From contig DGVB01000034.1 in the NCBI GenBank assembly GCA_002395805.1, positions 1-64,000 of the forward strand: a DNA stretch of 64,000 nt. Direction: 5' to 3'. The position numbers were made by a program, and so were the translations under genes. The stretch comes from Bacteroidales bacterium UBA4295 (lineage in GTDB: Bacteria > Bacteroidota > Bacteroidia > Bacteroidales > Paludibacteraceae). The first letter of the stretch is position 1, and each line of letters opens with the position of its first letter. Of the stretch, positions 33,097 to 41,132 are shown in pieces. The notes below the pieces were generated by a model that saw only the letters and a program-made list of their open reading frames with translations, had not been told where the DNA came from and did no database searches.

Positions 33097-33429
33097 CTAC
33101 TTCAGAGCCTCGTCGCGGTTTCCGGAGCGGTAAACAAGCTCACCGTCGATGAACTCTTGAGTTGCCATCAAAGTCGGTTTCGGCAGACGCTCGTACTGAC
33201 GGCTGATTTCTACCTGCTCCCGGTTCTCGAAGGTCTCTTCGAGGTTATCTTGAGGGATAGAGAAATCCTGTAGTTTGGCGTCCAGTTCGCGTTTTATGCC
33301 CATGCTGATCTGGTTAGCACGTTTGGCAATAATAGCTACGGTCTCATACACGTTTCCTACCGGCTCCATGAGTTGGTTAATGTCGCGTGTCACCGTGTTC
33401 TTCGGTGCTTTTGAACTTTTGTAATCCAT
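33097..33429 (-). CDS. rpoZ: RNA polymerase omega subunit (Rpb6/omega family)
   Basis: 110 aa. NVYETVAIIAKRANQISMGIKRELDAKL is the omega signature. Stabilises beta-prime assembly. It is 4 bp from bamD and 17 bp from coaBC. Confidence 0.9.
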   Translation of the reverse strand: MDYKSSKAPKNTVTRDINQLMEPVGNVYETVAIIAKRANQISMGIKRELDAKLQDFSIPQDNLEETFENREQVEISRQYERLPKPTLMATQEFIDGELVYRSGNRDEALK

Positions 33430-33433
33430 ATTT

Positions 33434-34237
33434 TTAATCTTTTGTTATTTTCTTTACTTGTGCCAACATTTTGTCGGCTTCTTTGCGATGTTTGGAGTTA
33501 GGGTACTCGGTGATGAAATTGTAATATTCATCCTGTGTATCGCGTGCGCGCTCCAATTTCTTTTCCTCGAAGGAATTGACCATCTGCTGGTATTTGGCCT
33601 GAAGAATCAGCCAGCTGAAATCCTCCTGATACGTATTGCTCGGGTAGTCCTTCAGTGCGTTCTTTGCCACAATTTCGCAGCTCAGATAGTTATTGCCCAA
33701 ATACGTACCGAGGTTATAATATAACTGTGCGCTTTTGAGTTCCTTGAGCGCCAGTTTGTCGTATAGTTCGCTCATCTCTTGATATGCCTGCTCAGCGTAG
33801 GGGCTCTCGGGGTATAGTTCCACAAAGAGGGTGAACGCTTCAATTGCTTTCCTTGTGACGGCCTGGTCAAGGCGTGCATCCGGGGAGTCCAGATACTGGC
33901 AGTGCCCTACCTGGAAATAGGCTTCGGCAGCATACTTGCCCTTTGGGTAATTACGAACATAAGCCTGATAATAATCCGTCGCGGACTCATATGCTTTCTG
34001 CCCCATGTAACTGCGCGCCAGATAGGCGAGGATGTCCTCCGAACGCTCCGTGCCTTTGTAGTAAGACGAGACGTCGTCCAGCAGGGTCTGGGATTTGACA
34101 TACTGCTTGTCGTTGAAATAGCGCAGCGCTGCCTGGTATTTCTCCTCGGGGTCTCGCGATTTCAACAGTTTCTGGTACTCCCCGCAGCTGGAGAGCAGCA
34201 CTACAAACAGTAATATAAAGAGTCCATTCTTCTGCAT
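33434..34237 (-). CDS. bamD: Outer-membrane assembly lipoprotein BamD
   Basis: 267 aa. Lipobox LLSSCGEYQKLLKS followed by TPR-like repeats (EEKYQAALRYFNDKQYVKSQTLLDD, YYQAYVRNYPKGKYAAEAYFQVGHC, YPNSKHRKEADKMLAQV). It partners BamA to insert OM barrels, many of which are encoded in this window. Confidence 0.94.
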   Translation of the reverse strand: MQKNGLFILLFVVLLSSCGEYQKLLKSRDPEEKYQAALRYFNDKQYVKSQTLLDDVSSYYKGTERSEDILAYLARSYMGQKAYESATDYYQAYVRNYPKGKYAAEAYFQVGHCQYLDSPDARLDQAVTRKAIEAFTLFVELYPESPYAEQAYQEMSELYDKLALKELKSAQLYYNLGTYLGNNYLSCEIVAKNALKDYPSNTYQEDFSWLILQAKYQQMVNSFEEKKLERARDTQDEYYNFITEYPNSKHRKEADKMLAQVKKITKD

Positions 34238-34254
34238 TTTACAAAAACGAGCGA

Positions 34255-34285
34255 CAAAGGTACAACTTTTTTTTCAAATACGCAA
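34255..34285 (-). promoter_or_regulatory. Promoter of bamD-rpoZ-coaBC
   Basis: Minus-strand TACCTTTG (34255-34262) and TTGCG (34281-34285), about 18 bp apart. Leader of about 10-17 nt. Confidence 0.75.
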
Positions 34286-34294
34286 GAGAAAATT

Positions 34295-35329
34295 TTATTT
34301 TTTAATAAAATCCTCCCAATTCGGGGAAGTAAGAGCCGTCAAACTGTCGTTTTTGGCGATGATAAGATAGCAAGCGGCGTCTTGAGTGCGGGCTATCATC
34401 TGCAGCGCTTCTTCTGCGCCGAGTACCATACATGCGGTAGCCAGCGCGTCGGAGCGCATGCAGGACGAGCTGACCACCGTGGCGCTCAGCAGCGAGTGCT
34501 GCACGGGGTATCCCGTTCGAGGGTCGATAGTATGGCTGCGTCGCTCGGTACCTTCGTAGTAGAAATTGCGGTAATTGCCGCTCGTGGCCATGCAGATGTC
34601 AGTGACCGACAGGATCTCCTGCAGTTCGCTTTGCGCTCCTTCGTTATTGAGGTTCGGTTTGGTCACTCCGATGTGCCATGGTTCTCCTTTGTCGTTCAGG
34701 CCTTTCGCCACTACTTCGCCGCCGATATCCACCAGATAATTGCTGCATCCGTGTTCGTATAGCAGCCCTGCAATCACGTCGCAGGCTTGTCCTTTGGCTA
34801 CGGCGCCGCCGTCTATCTGTACACGCGGGTCGGACTTAAGTACATGATGATCGATCAGCTCCACCTTGTCGAATCCGACAAAACGGCGGATACTGTCTAT
34901 CGTCTGCGGGCTGATAGCTGCCAGCTGATCGCTTTTACGGCCAAAGCCAAAGGCTTTTACCAAAGGAGCTACGGTAATATCGAAAGCTCCGCCTGAGAGG
35001 GTGTATATCTCCGTCGCCTCCGCCCACATGGCTTCGAAGAGCGCGTCTGTGACCGTGTCTCGGTTCGCGTTCACTGCTGACAGTACTGAGCGGGGGTTGA
35101 ACATACTCAGGCTTTTGTCGAAGGCCTGCAACGCATGCTTGATGCTGTCGTGCAGGTCTGCCTCTGCCTCGTAACGGATGTTGTAATAAGTGCCGAAGAT
35201 CTTACCATCGTTGCGATAATAAGCCTCCGTCCTTTCACTTTCATCCTTCCCTCCGATTCCCCAAATCAGCAGCGCTGCCAGGCCCACGCCCAGCAGTGCA
35301 CTGATAATATGTCGTCTGTTAATATTCAA
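34295..35329 (-). CDS. apbE: FAD:protein FMN transferase
   Basis: 344 aa. N-terminal anchor IISALLGVGLAALLIWGI; ApbE motifs: FGTYYNIRYEAEAD, DGGAVAKGQACDVIAG, HTIDPRTGYPV and SSSCMRSDALATACMVLG. Attaches FMN covalently to Thr/Ser of flavoproteins such as NqrB/C or RnfG. It overlaps the upstream barrel gene by 4 bp. Confidence 0.95.
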   Translation of the reverse strand: MNINRRHIISALLGVGLAALLIWGIGGKDESERTEAYYRNDGKIFGTYYNIRYEAEADLHDSIKHALQAFDKSLSMFNPRSVLSAVNANRDTVTDALFEAMWAEATEIYTLSGGAFDITVAPLVKAFGFGRKSDQLAAISPQTIDSIRRFVGFDKVELIDHHVLKSDPRVQIDGGAVAKGQACDVIAGLLYEHGCSNYLVDIGGEVVAKGLNDKGEPWHIGVTKPNLNNEGAQSELQEILSVTDICMATSGNYRNFYYEGTERRSHTIDPRTGYPVQHSLLSATVVSSSCMRSDALATACMVLGAEEALQMIARTQDAACYLIIAKNDSLTALTSPNWEDFIKK

Positions 35330-36198
35330 AACCAGAAGCCGAGACCAATTGTACCATTCAGCTTCTGTACGCCGCCAAGTTTGTAATCACCGGCTTCGCT
35401 GACGAAGCAATTGTCTTTGTTGATGCCGTAAGTGTTGATGCTGCCCAGACCGAACAACTCGATGTCGCATACATCGTTGACATTCCATGTCTTACCGATT
35501 CGCAGCGCGATGTTGTTGACTGCAAAACCGCCCTCATAATCGGTGTAGAGACTCTTCCACGGGGTCATACCTACTACGGCGCCGATCGTCAGATCAATGG
35601 ATTCGAACGTGTGGTCATATCCGATCTCGAAATACGAACTCCATGCGCGGCGAGCTACTTCGTCGCCGGTATTGGCGTCGATGGCGTAATAACAGTCGTT
35701 TCCGGCTACCATCGAGTACCAGTTGAAATACAGACCGGCTTTGGTCAGCGTACCGAAGTTGTAACCGATCTGAACCTCCGTCTGGCTTCCGCCATCGTCC
35801 TCCAGACCGCTGAAGAACGGCGTGCCGCCAAAATAGTAATAATGGGTAGCACCCAAAGTCAGACCCCATAACTGCAGGCTTGCCTCGAGATCCACCTCCG
35901 GCACGAAATACGTGTTCGGGTTCATGTCGTTTGCGTCGGGATTAGGCAGACCTTTGCGGAATTTCCAGTCGGAAGCACCGATACTTCCCCATGCGCCGAT
36001 ACGGAACTGAACTTTCTCGTCTGCGGCGTTAAAACCGACCAACGCTTCCGGCTGGAAACTCAGACCGCCGTTGTACTGGCCACGCCAGATATATGAACTG
36101 ACGACCTCTGCACCTGCCTCATATGCAAAATCCATTTCTGCTTTTGCAGACACCACTGCAGCCACCATTGCGGCTGCCAATACCAATACCTTTTTCAT
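35326..36198 (-). CDS. Outer-membrane barrel with YIWRG motif (paralogue 1)
   Basis: 290 aa. Signal peptide MKKVLVLAAAMVAAVVSAKA; barrel strands with SSYIWRGQ near the start and MTPWKSLYTDYEGGFAVNNIALRIG; terminal WF. It is clearly related to the next gene upstream: both share the YIWRG, PEVDL, TPWKS and NI-x-LR blocks. Substrate unknown. Confidence 0.78.
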   Translation of the reverse strand: MKKVLVLAAAMVAAVVSAKAEMDFAYEAGAEVVSSYIWRGQYNGGLSFQPEALVGFNAADEKVQFRIGAWGSIGASDWKFRKGLPNPDANDMNPNTYFVPEVDLEASLQLWGLTLGATHYYYFGGTPFFSGLEDDGGSQTEVQIGYNFGTLTKAGLYFNWYSMVAGNDCYYAIDANTGDEVARRAWSSYFEIGYDHTFESIDLTIGAVVGMTPWKSLYTDYEGGFAVNNIALRIGKTWNVNDVCDIELFGLGSINTYGINKDNCFVSEAGDYKLGGVQKLNGTIGLGFWF

Positions 36199-36231
36199 TT
36201 TTAATTTTAGTTATTTGTTGATAATTGTTAG

Positions 36232-37086
36232 CTATTTCAAATAGACGCCGAATGTAATATTGGCGTTGACGGCCTGTTCCCAAGGGAAGTCCGGGTGCCA
36301 TTCTGCGGCAATTTTGCTTGCGGCGAGAGCGGAGGGGTTAATTGATAGTTGTCCCTGCACCATCAGTCCGCATCGCTCTGCGACGCTCCAGTCTTTGCGC
36401 AATCGCAGTTCTATATTCTGAACGGCGAAATCGCGTACGTAGAATGTGTAGCAGCTTTTCCAGGGCGTGATACCGAAGGCGCCGTAGAGACTAAATCCCA
36501 TAGGGAGTGCCTGAGTGTAACTGATCTCCGCATAGCTCGAATAGGCTCTTACGGTGTCTCCTGCGTCATTCCAGTAACTATCCGCCCCAGCGATACGGCT
36601 AGCCCAGAGGATGCTCAGCGGGATTTTAGGGCTCAAGGTATATCGCACATCGAGTTCAACGCGGTTTCCTTTGTCCGGATAGTTGGTGAAATCGAAGAAT
36701 CCGCAGTTGAAATTATGGATATAGAGCAGAAAGACGTTAATGCCCCATCTGTCAAATCCGATGCTCAGATCCACTTCCGGTTCGAACGTGTTGAAGGTCC
36801 AGTCTGTGACGCCTATATTCCACCACATGCCGGCATATAATCCTCCATATCCGACGTTGACGTCGCCCTGTATGTTCGCCCCTCCGGCATAGATACCTCG
36901 CCAAATATAGGTTGTTTGTATTCTCGCCTGCGCGCCATACGTCAGCCCGACAGGTTTCTTATAGTCTTCCCAAACTCCGCTCGCGTGCGCGTTCGTGGAA
37001 AATAAAACAAGTGAAGCTCCGATGCAGATCACCAGAGCAATAATTAAGGAAAAGGTTGGAGTAAAGGCTCTCGCCTTAGAGCGCAT
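36232..37086 (-). CDS. Outer-membrane barrel with YIWRG motif (paralogue 2)
   Basis: 284 aa from ATG 37086, giving a signal sequence (FSLIIALVICIGASLVLFSTNAHA) with a basic N-region. Strands and motifs TTYIWRGIYAGG, FEPEVDLSIGFDRWGIN and GITPWKSCYTFYVRDFAVQNIEL align with the adjacent paralogue. Ends FGVYLK. Start chosen because the longer frame runs into the upstream small gene. Confidence 0.76.
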   Translation of the reverse strand: MRSKARAFTPTFSLIIALVICIGASLVLFSTNAHASGVWEDYKKPVGLTYGAQARIQTTYIWRGIYAGGANIQGDVNVGYGGLYAGMWWNIGVTDWTFNTFEPEVDLSIGFDRWGINVFLLYIHNFNCGFFDFTNYPDKGNRVELDVRYTLSPKIPLSILWASRIAGADSYWNDAGDTVRAYSSYAEISYTQALPMGFSLYGAFGITPWKSCYTFYVRDFAVQNIELRLRKDWSVAERCGLMVQGQLSINPSALAASKIAAEWHPDFPWEQAVNANITFGVYLK

Positions 37087-37315
37087 TCTGAGCCTCCCAT
37101 GCTTTGCGCAAGGCGATCTCCAGAATGCGAGTGTTGCTAAAGTCAACAATACCGCCATCAGGTCCCGGCTCCATATGGTAGTCAGCAGTGCCTTCGCCGT
37201 TGAAATAAGCTCTTACTTCTTCTCCGGAGAGACCTAACTCTGCGGCGATTGCATCCATAGTACCATGAGGAAGACTGTCTTTTACAGCACGAAGGCGATT
37301 AAATGTTGTACGCAT
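37076..37315 (-). CDS. Small HTH-like protein conserved in Bacteroidales
   Basis: 79 aa. RLRAVKDSLPHGTMDAIAAELGLSGEEVRAYF is a helix-turn-helix-type motif, followed by HMEPGPDGGIVDFSNTRILEIAL, a pattern familiar from conserved Bacteroidales small proteins. It may regulate the genes after it (inference). Leader of about 100 nt. Confidence 0.65.
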   Translation of the reverse strand: MRTTFNRLRAVKDSLPHGTMDAIAAELGLSGEEVRAYFNGEGTADYHMEPGPDGGIVDFSNTRILEIALRKAWEAQNAL

Positions 37316-37418
37316 AATGAAATGTATTTTATATGTTTTTAATGTTAATAACCATTCATTTCCGGAGGGAAGCCATCTATATCTTTGTTCGTTCTAAGGC
37401 ATTTTCCGAAATTCGCTG

Positions 37419-37450
37419 CAAATTTAGTGCTTTTTTTCGATATATCCAAA
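37419..37450 (-). promoter_or_regulatory. Promoter of the HTH/barrel/apbE run
   Basis: Minus-strand TAAATTTG (37419-37426) and TTTG (37447-37450), 20 bp apart. Confidence 0.75.
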
Positions 37451-37467
37451 TAAAAAGTAAAAAAAAG

Positions 37468-38634
37468 TTATTTTAGCCGTAATTCTTCATTCATGGTTTT
37501 GATAGAGTAGTCCGCCGGAGCTTTGAGGATTGTAACGACCCAAGCTTTGAGCGACTCGTCCCAAGTTTGATGTGTGATAGTTTTCCAGACCTCGTCAAAA
37601 GAGGTTTTCTTCCCGTGTCCTTTGCTCAGCGATTTACGGTATTTGCGGTCAGCTCGCCAGTTTTGGATATATTCCGGGGCTATTTCGCAAGTCTCTTCGA
37701 CGATCACAGAGAGGCTGTACTGTCCGGTGCCGAAATGATCTCTCAGCCCCTGTTTTTCGTCGGGTATCTGCATGTATGATCGGGGTACGATAAAACTCTC
37801 TCCGGCGAGTTGGTATTTCGGTGTCTGCCCTTTTGGGCGGATATAGACGAAAGAGCCGTCAGGGTTGACATCGGCAGAGTCGATAGGTATATCCAACACG
37901 AATTCGCCTAATAACTCGTCCTGGTGGAGCGAGGGGGTGAAATCTATCCATGAAGATTTGAGTTGGATTGTCATTTTGAAATTGAAAGTCTTGCGTTCGG
38001 CGAAGGAGAAAGCGAGGGGCAGGTGGGAGTTAGGGAGATGAGAGTGGTATGGATTAATGATAATCGTATCGAGAACCAGCTCAAATTTGGAGTGATCTCT
38101 GATACGGTTGAGTTTAAGTCGGTCAAGATGGCATGAGACATAAAAAGAGGTGTCCTCATCCACAGTAGCCAAGCAGCCTATGCCGTTAAACTGAATACCA
38201 TCGGGGTCCAGAGCTCCGAACTCCGAGCCATGCGAATAAAAATCATTGATAGAATAGAGCGTGCCGAGCGAGTTAGTGAAAGAACATTCTTTGGTAGCTG
38301 TTTCCATCCATTCCTGTTTGTGTCGCCGGTCCATGGTGATGAGCTGCCCGATAGCCTGTATGCCGAGATCGACCACGGAGGATATATATCCGGTAGCGAC
38401 CCCGAGTGCAGCATTGCCGAGGGCATTAAGGAGTCCGGATCCGAAGCCACGGCTTGCGTCGTCGGCGATGGATGCTTCATTCATCAAATCAGCGGAGAGC
38501 GTACTATCAGTATATACGACGGTTCGATAGGAGATGAGCGGTTTGGAGGAACGTCCAGTTGGGGTATTCTCTTTGGCGGATAAGCCGGTGCAGAGGATCA
38601 GCAGCGCAGTAAAAAGGAGAAATCTGTTTTTCAT
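37468..38634 (-). CDS. Exported protein of the CHASE2 operon, unknown
   Basis: 388 aa. Signal peptide MKNRFLLFTALLILCTGLSA. A Gly/Ala-rich segment (GFGSGLLNALGNAALGVATGYISSVVDLG) resembles an amphipathic membrane insertion. The rest is beta-rich with no known domain. Three-gene set with the FecR-like and CHASE2 proteins (1-bp and 14-bp spacings). Confidence 0.7.
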   Translation of the reverse strand: MKNRFLLFTALLILCTGLSAKENTPTGRSSKPLISYRTVVYTDSTLSADLMNEASIADDASRGFGSGLLNALGNAALGVATGYISSVVDLGIQAIGQLITMDRRHKQEWMETATKECSFTNSLGTLYSINDFYSHGSEFGALDPDGIQFNGIGCLATVDEDTSFYVSCHLDRLKLNRIRDHSKFELVLDTIIINPYHSHLPNSHLPLAFSFAERKTFNFKMTIQLKSSWIDFTPSLHQDELLGEFVLDIPIDSADVNPDGSFVYIRPKGQTPKYQLAGESFIVPRSYMQIPDEKQGLRDHFGTGQYSLSVIVEETCEIAPEYIQNWRADRKYRKSLSKGHGKKTSFDEVWKTITHQTWDESLKAWVVTILKAPADYSIKTMNEELRLK

Positions 38635-38635
38635 A

Positions 38636-39475
38636 TTACCACATGTATAGAATATCGGTTTTAGTTTTTTTCGCTTTATCGGTACGGTGATACATTAGTT
38701 CATTATCCAAAGCATTGGAGTCGTAGGGTTCTTTGAGCGCAATGAGGATATATACATCATCGGTCGTATCGGGGAAATAGACGTCCATGGCGCAGGAGCA
38801 GAATCCGCTTGGAGTAATGGGGCATGCATTGGCTTTGATCTCCGGAGTGATGACATAGCACAGGGAGAGGGAGTGGGTTCGTTTATTGACATGCAGGACA
38901 TTGATATGATAGTCTTGTTCGGTACGGTTTTCGAACTCAAAATCGAGTTCTCCGCCGCTTAGTTTGTATCGTTTGAGCGTTATGCCATCCAGTTTCGGAC
39001 TTTTCGCTCCGGAGCAAGCCTGGGCACCAATCCATGCCAATTGCTCGGCCAGTTCGTCGTAGTCTATGGCTTGCTCTCCTCGTATGCCGGCGCCCAGAAC
39101 CTTCATGCTATGCGCGATAGTGTTTCTCTTGTCTCCTCGAAGAGATATATTCATTCCTCTCAAGATCCGTGCGGCAAGGCTGTTTTTAGCTTCATTCACT
39201 ATCTTGTAAACGGGTTCTTTGACAGCGCCCCGACTATTATAGATGCGATTTCTCTCGGTGTCAATAATGCGAATCATACTGCCTTCAGCGAGGCTAATCG
39301 AGTCCGGTGCCTCCAAGATCAGATCCAATTCGACCGTTTTCCAGGAGGGGGCAGAGCCTCTCTGTTTGTACTGCACATCTCCCTTAAAGGAGCCCACGCG
39401 GTATTTGGTTTGCGCCTGAGCACAGATCCATCCGGTAGTGAGGCAGAGAAGAATAGATAGAATGCGTTTCATCAT
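38636..39475 (-). CDS. Exported FecR-like protein of the CHASE2 operon
   Basis: 279 aa. Signal peptide MMKRILSILLCLTTGWICAQA. Residues ~25-90 (YRVGSFKGDVQYKQRGSAPSWKTVELDLILEAPDSISLAEGSM) resemble a FecR-type strand module, as in periplasmic partners of sensor proteins. C-terminal half unknown. Confidence 0.6.
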   Translation of the reverse strand: MMKRILSILLCLTTGWICAQAQTKYRVGSFKGDVQYKQRGSAPSWKTVELDLILEAPDSISLAEGSMIRIIDTERNRIYNSRGAVKEPVYKIVNEAKNSLAARILRGMNISLRGDKRNTIAHSMKVLGAGIRGEQAIDYDELAEQLAWIGAQACSGAKSPKLDGITLKRYKLSGGELDFEFENRTEQDYHINVLHVNKRTHSLSLCYVITPEIKANACPITPSGFCSCAMDVYFPDTTDDVYILIALKEPYDSNALDNELMYHRTDKAKKTKTDILYMW

Positions 39476-39489
39476 TTATGAGAATTTGT

Positions 39490-40650
39490 TTATTTCTTCT
39501 GAACTAATTGCCGGCATAAGCCATATCCGGCATAGACGATATCGAAGGCGAACATGCCGAAGACAAGCATTGTTATGGCGGGCGTGTAGTCGGCGTATAT
39601 ATGGTTTTGGGCGAAGGTCAAGCATCCGATGTAAACCAGGATGAAGAGCGAAGCGAACATGAGGACACGTGTTGTCAGATTAATCGCATAGCCCATCTTT
39701 TCGCTTACGTTTGCCCAAAGGAGGAAACAGATGAGGATGAGACAGAGGCAAACGGCTACCGTCCAATTAATCCATTCCGGCCTTGTCTCGATATATTGCC
39801 CTTGCAGGATCGTTTGTGTGGCATAGGCATGAATCAGCACCCCGGGTGCAGGTTCGCTCAAGGGAGTGAGATAGGTATCTTTCGGGTCTTTGAGCACACC
39901 GATGAGTACCACTTTTCCTCTCATTCTCTTCGCCACGTCGGGATTAGCCAGCCTCTCCGCGGAGATAGTATCTATGACGGAGTGTGTAAAATCAATGATC
40001 TCTTCCGACCTGCCTCTCCTGACAGCCTCTTGCGCCTTCTCAGGGTCGACTATTTTGGCTAATTCCAGCGCTATATTGGGGATGGTGTCGCCCGCGCTCG
40101 TGCAGACGTATGGAAGAAACGTGCGCACGACAGTCCAGCTATGGGCGACATCCAGATTAGCAAAGCCGGAGTGCGGGACGGTAGTGAGGCTGCGGTAGAA
40201 GAAAGAAAGCGTATCCGGGATATAATGAATACGATCTTTATCATGCTCGACCATAATGATATTCACCATATTGGGTGTATTCTCGACGGTATGCATCAGC
40301 GCCGTATTGTCTGCTTTGTCAATAGAGAAATAGATATCCAGCCCGATAGCTATGGGCTCATACAGGAGTATCGTATCGATGAGGGTGAGCACCTGCTCTC
40401 TATTCAAATTATCGATCCCTACGACCACCACGTTTTCGCTCATTTCCCGTTCCGATTGCTCTTCCGCCATCATGTTATAGATGTCCGTCATCTGGAAATC
40501 CACCTTTTTCTGAAAGGGGACAAACATCTCCATCGAAGAGAAATCGGAGTTAAGGAAGGAACTGAACAGGGCGGCGACAGCCACCGAGAGGAAAACGATG
40601 ACTGCTGCATGCCACCATTTCATATTGTTTATATCGTAGTGCATTTTCAT
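39490..40650 (-). CDS. CHASE2-domain membrane sensor without an output domain
   Basis: 386 aa from ATG 40650. The promoter at 40671-40701 lies inside the longer upstream frame and excludes it. One N-terminal helix (~13-30), an extracytoplasmic CHASE2 domain (SENVVVVGIDNLNREQ, IGLDIYFSIDKAD, GKVVLIGVLKDPKDTYLTPLSEPAPGVLIHAYATQTIL) and three C-terminal helices, but no kinase, cyclase or GGDEF. Signal output must pass through a partner, perhaps the two co-encoded exported proteins. Confidence 0.88.
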   Translation of the reverse strand: MKMHYDINNMKWWHAAVIVFLSVAVAALFSSFLNSDFSSMEMFVPFQKKVDFQMTDIYNMMAEEQSEREMSENVVVVGIDNLNREQVLTLIDTILLYEPIAIGLDIYFSIDKADNTALMHTVENTPNMVNIIMVEHDKDRIHYIPDTLSFFYRSLTTVPHSGFANLDVAHSWTVVRTFLPYVCTSAGDTIPNIALELAKIVDPEKAQEAVRRGRSEEIIDFTHSVIDTISAERLANPDVAKRMRGKVVLIGVLKDPKDTYLTPLSEPAPGVLIHAYATQTILQGQYIETRPEWINWTVAVCLCLILICFLLWANVSEKMGYAINLTTRVLMFASLFILVYIGCLTFAQNHIYADYTPAITMLVFGMFAFDIVYAGYGLCRQLVQKK

Positions 40651-40670
40651 TAGAATTCCATTACGGGGTG

Positions 40671-40701
40671 CAAAGGTACAACAAAAATTGCACATACGCA
40701 A
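40671..40701 (-). promoter_or_regulatory. Promoter of the CHASE2 operon
   Basis: Minus-strand TACCTTTG (40671-40678) and TTGCG (40697-40701), 18 bp apart. Leader of about 15-20 nt. Confidence 0.75.
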
Positions 40702-40721
40702 GTTTTTTTTTATTTTTAGGG

Positions 40722-40891
40722 ACAAAACATGTTTTGTGATTATCAGATAGCTTATAACCATGGGGATAGCGTATCTGCCCTTCGGAGTAATAGCTCCCCT
40801 GCCAACGTCCTTTTGCGTACCCCCTTCGCAAAAGAACGACTCCGAGAGGGCATATACTATATATGTCGGGGACGAAGCCATCTGATAATCA
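40722..40891. other. Highly structured intergenic element (three stacked hairpins + palindrome)
   Basis: Outer stem TGATTATCAGAT (40737-40748) / ATCTGATAATCA (40880-40891), extended by GCTT/AAGC. Middle stem from GTATCTGCCCTTCGGAGT (40771-40788) with 40839-40857, one mismatch and one bulge. Apical stem CTTTTGCG (40810-40817) / CGCAAAAG (40827-40834). A perfect 16-bp palindrome ACAAAACATGTTTTGT (40722-40737) abuts it. Symmetry allows folding on either strand. It may be an ncRNA, a palindromic MITE-like element or a regulator site. No T tract, no ORF. Confidence 0.65.
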
Positions 40892-41020
40892 AAGGCACGA
40901 TAAGTGGCGTGTAAAAAGAAAAATACTGCGTGTAGTCTGCAGAACGCGAACGTAGCTACGGGGGAATTGCCACAGGCAAATGATGTCCGAAGTACAAAAA
41001 TTTTCGAACTGAGCAAATAA

Positions 41021-41059
41021 AAAACAAAAAAAACCGCCCTCACGACTGAGAAAGCGGTT
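41021..41059 (-). terminator. Terminator of the antiporter gene
   Basis: On the minus strand AACCGC (41054-41059) pairs with GCGGTT (41032-41037) around an inner CTCA/TGAG hairpin, then a T-rich run to about 41021. It ends the transcript from 41133. The rest of the 482-bp gap holds the structured element at 40722-40891 and no gene. Confidence 0.75.
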
Positions 41060-41132
41060 CCTTTTCTGCACCTGCAATCGTCATCAGAGCGATTAGTATG
41101 TATGCCTTTCTATTTATGAGAGGAGATCATTG

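Noticed and set aside
40737..40891. Simple terminator for neighbouring genes
   Set aside because: Far longer than a terminator and lacking a T tract on either strand; the antiporter already has its own terminator at 41021-41059.
40651..41043. N-terminal extension of the CHASE2 gene
   Set aside because: The extension lies upstream of the operon promoter and crosses the structured element and a terminator.
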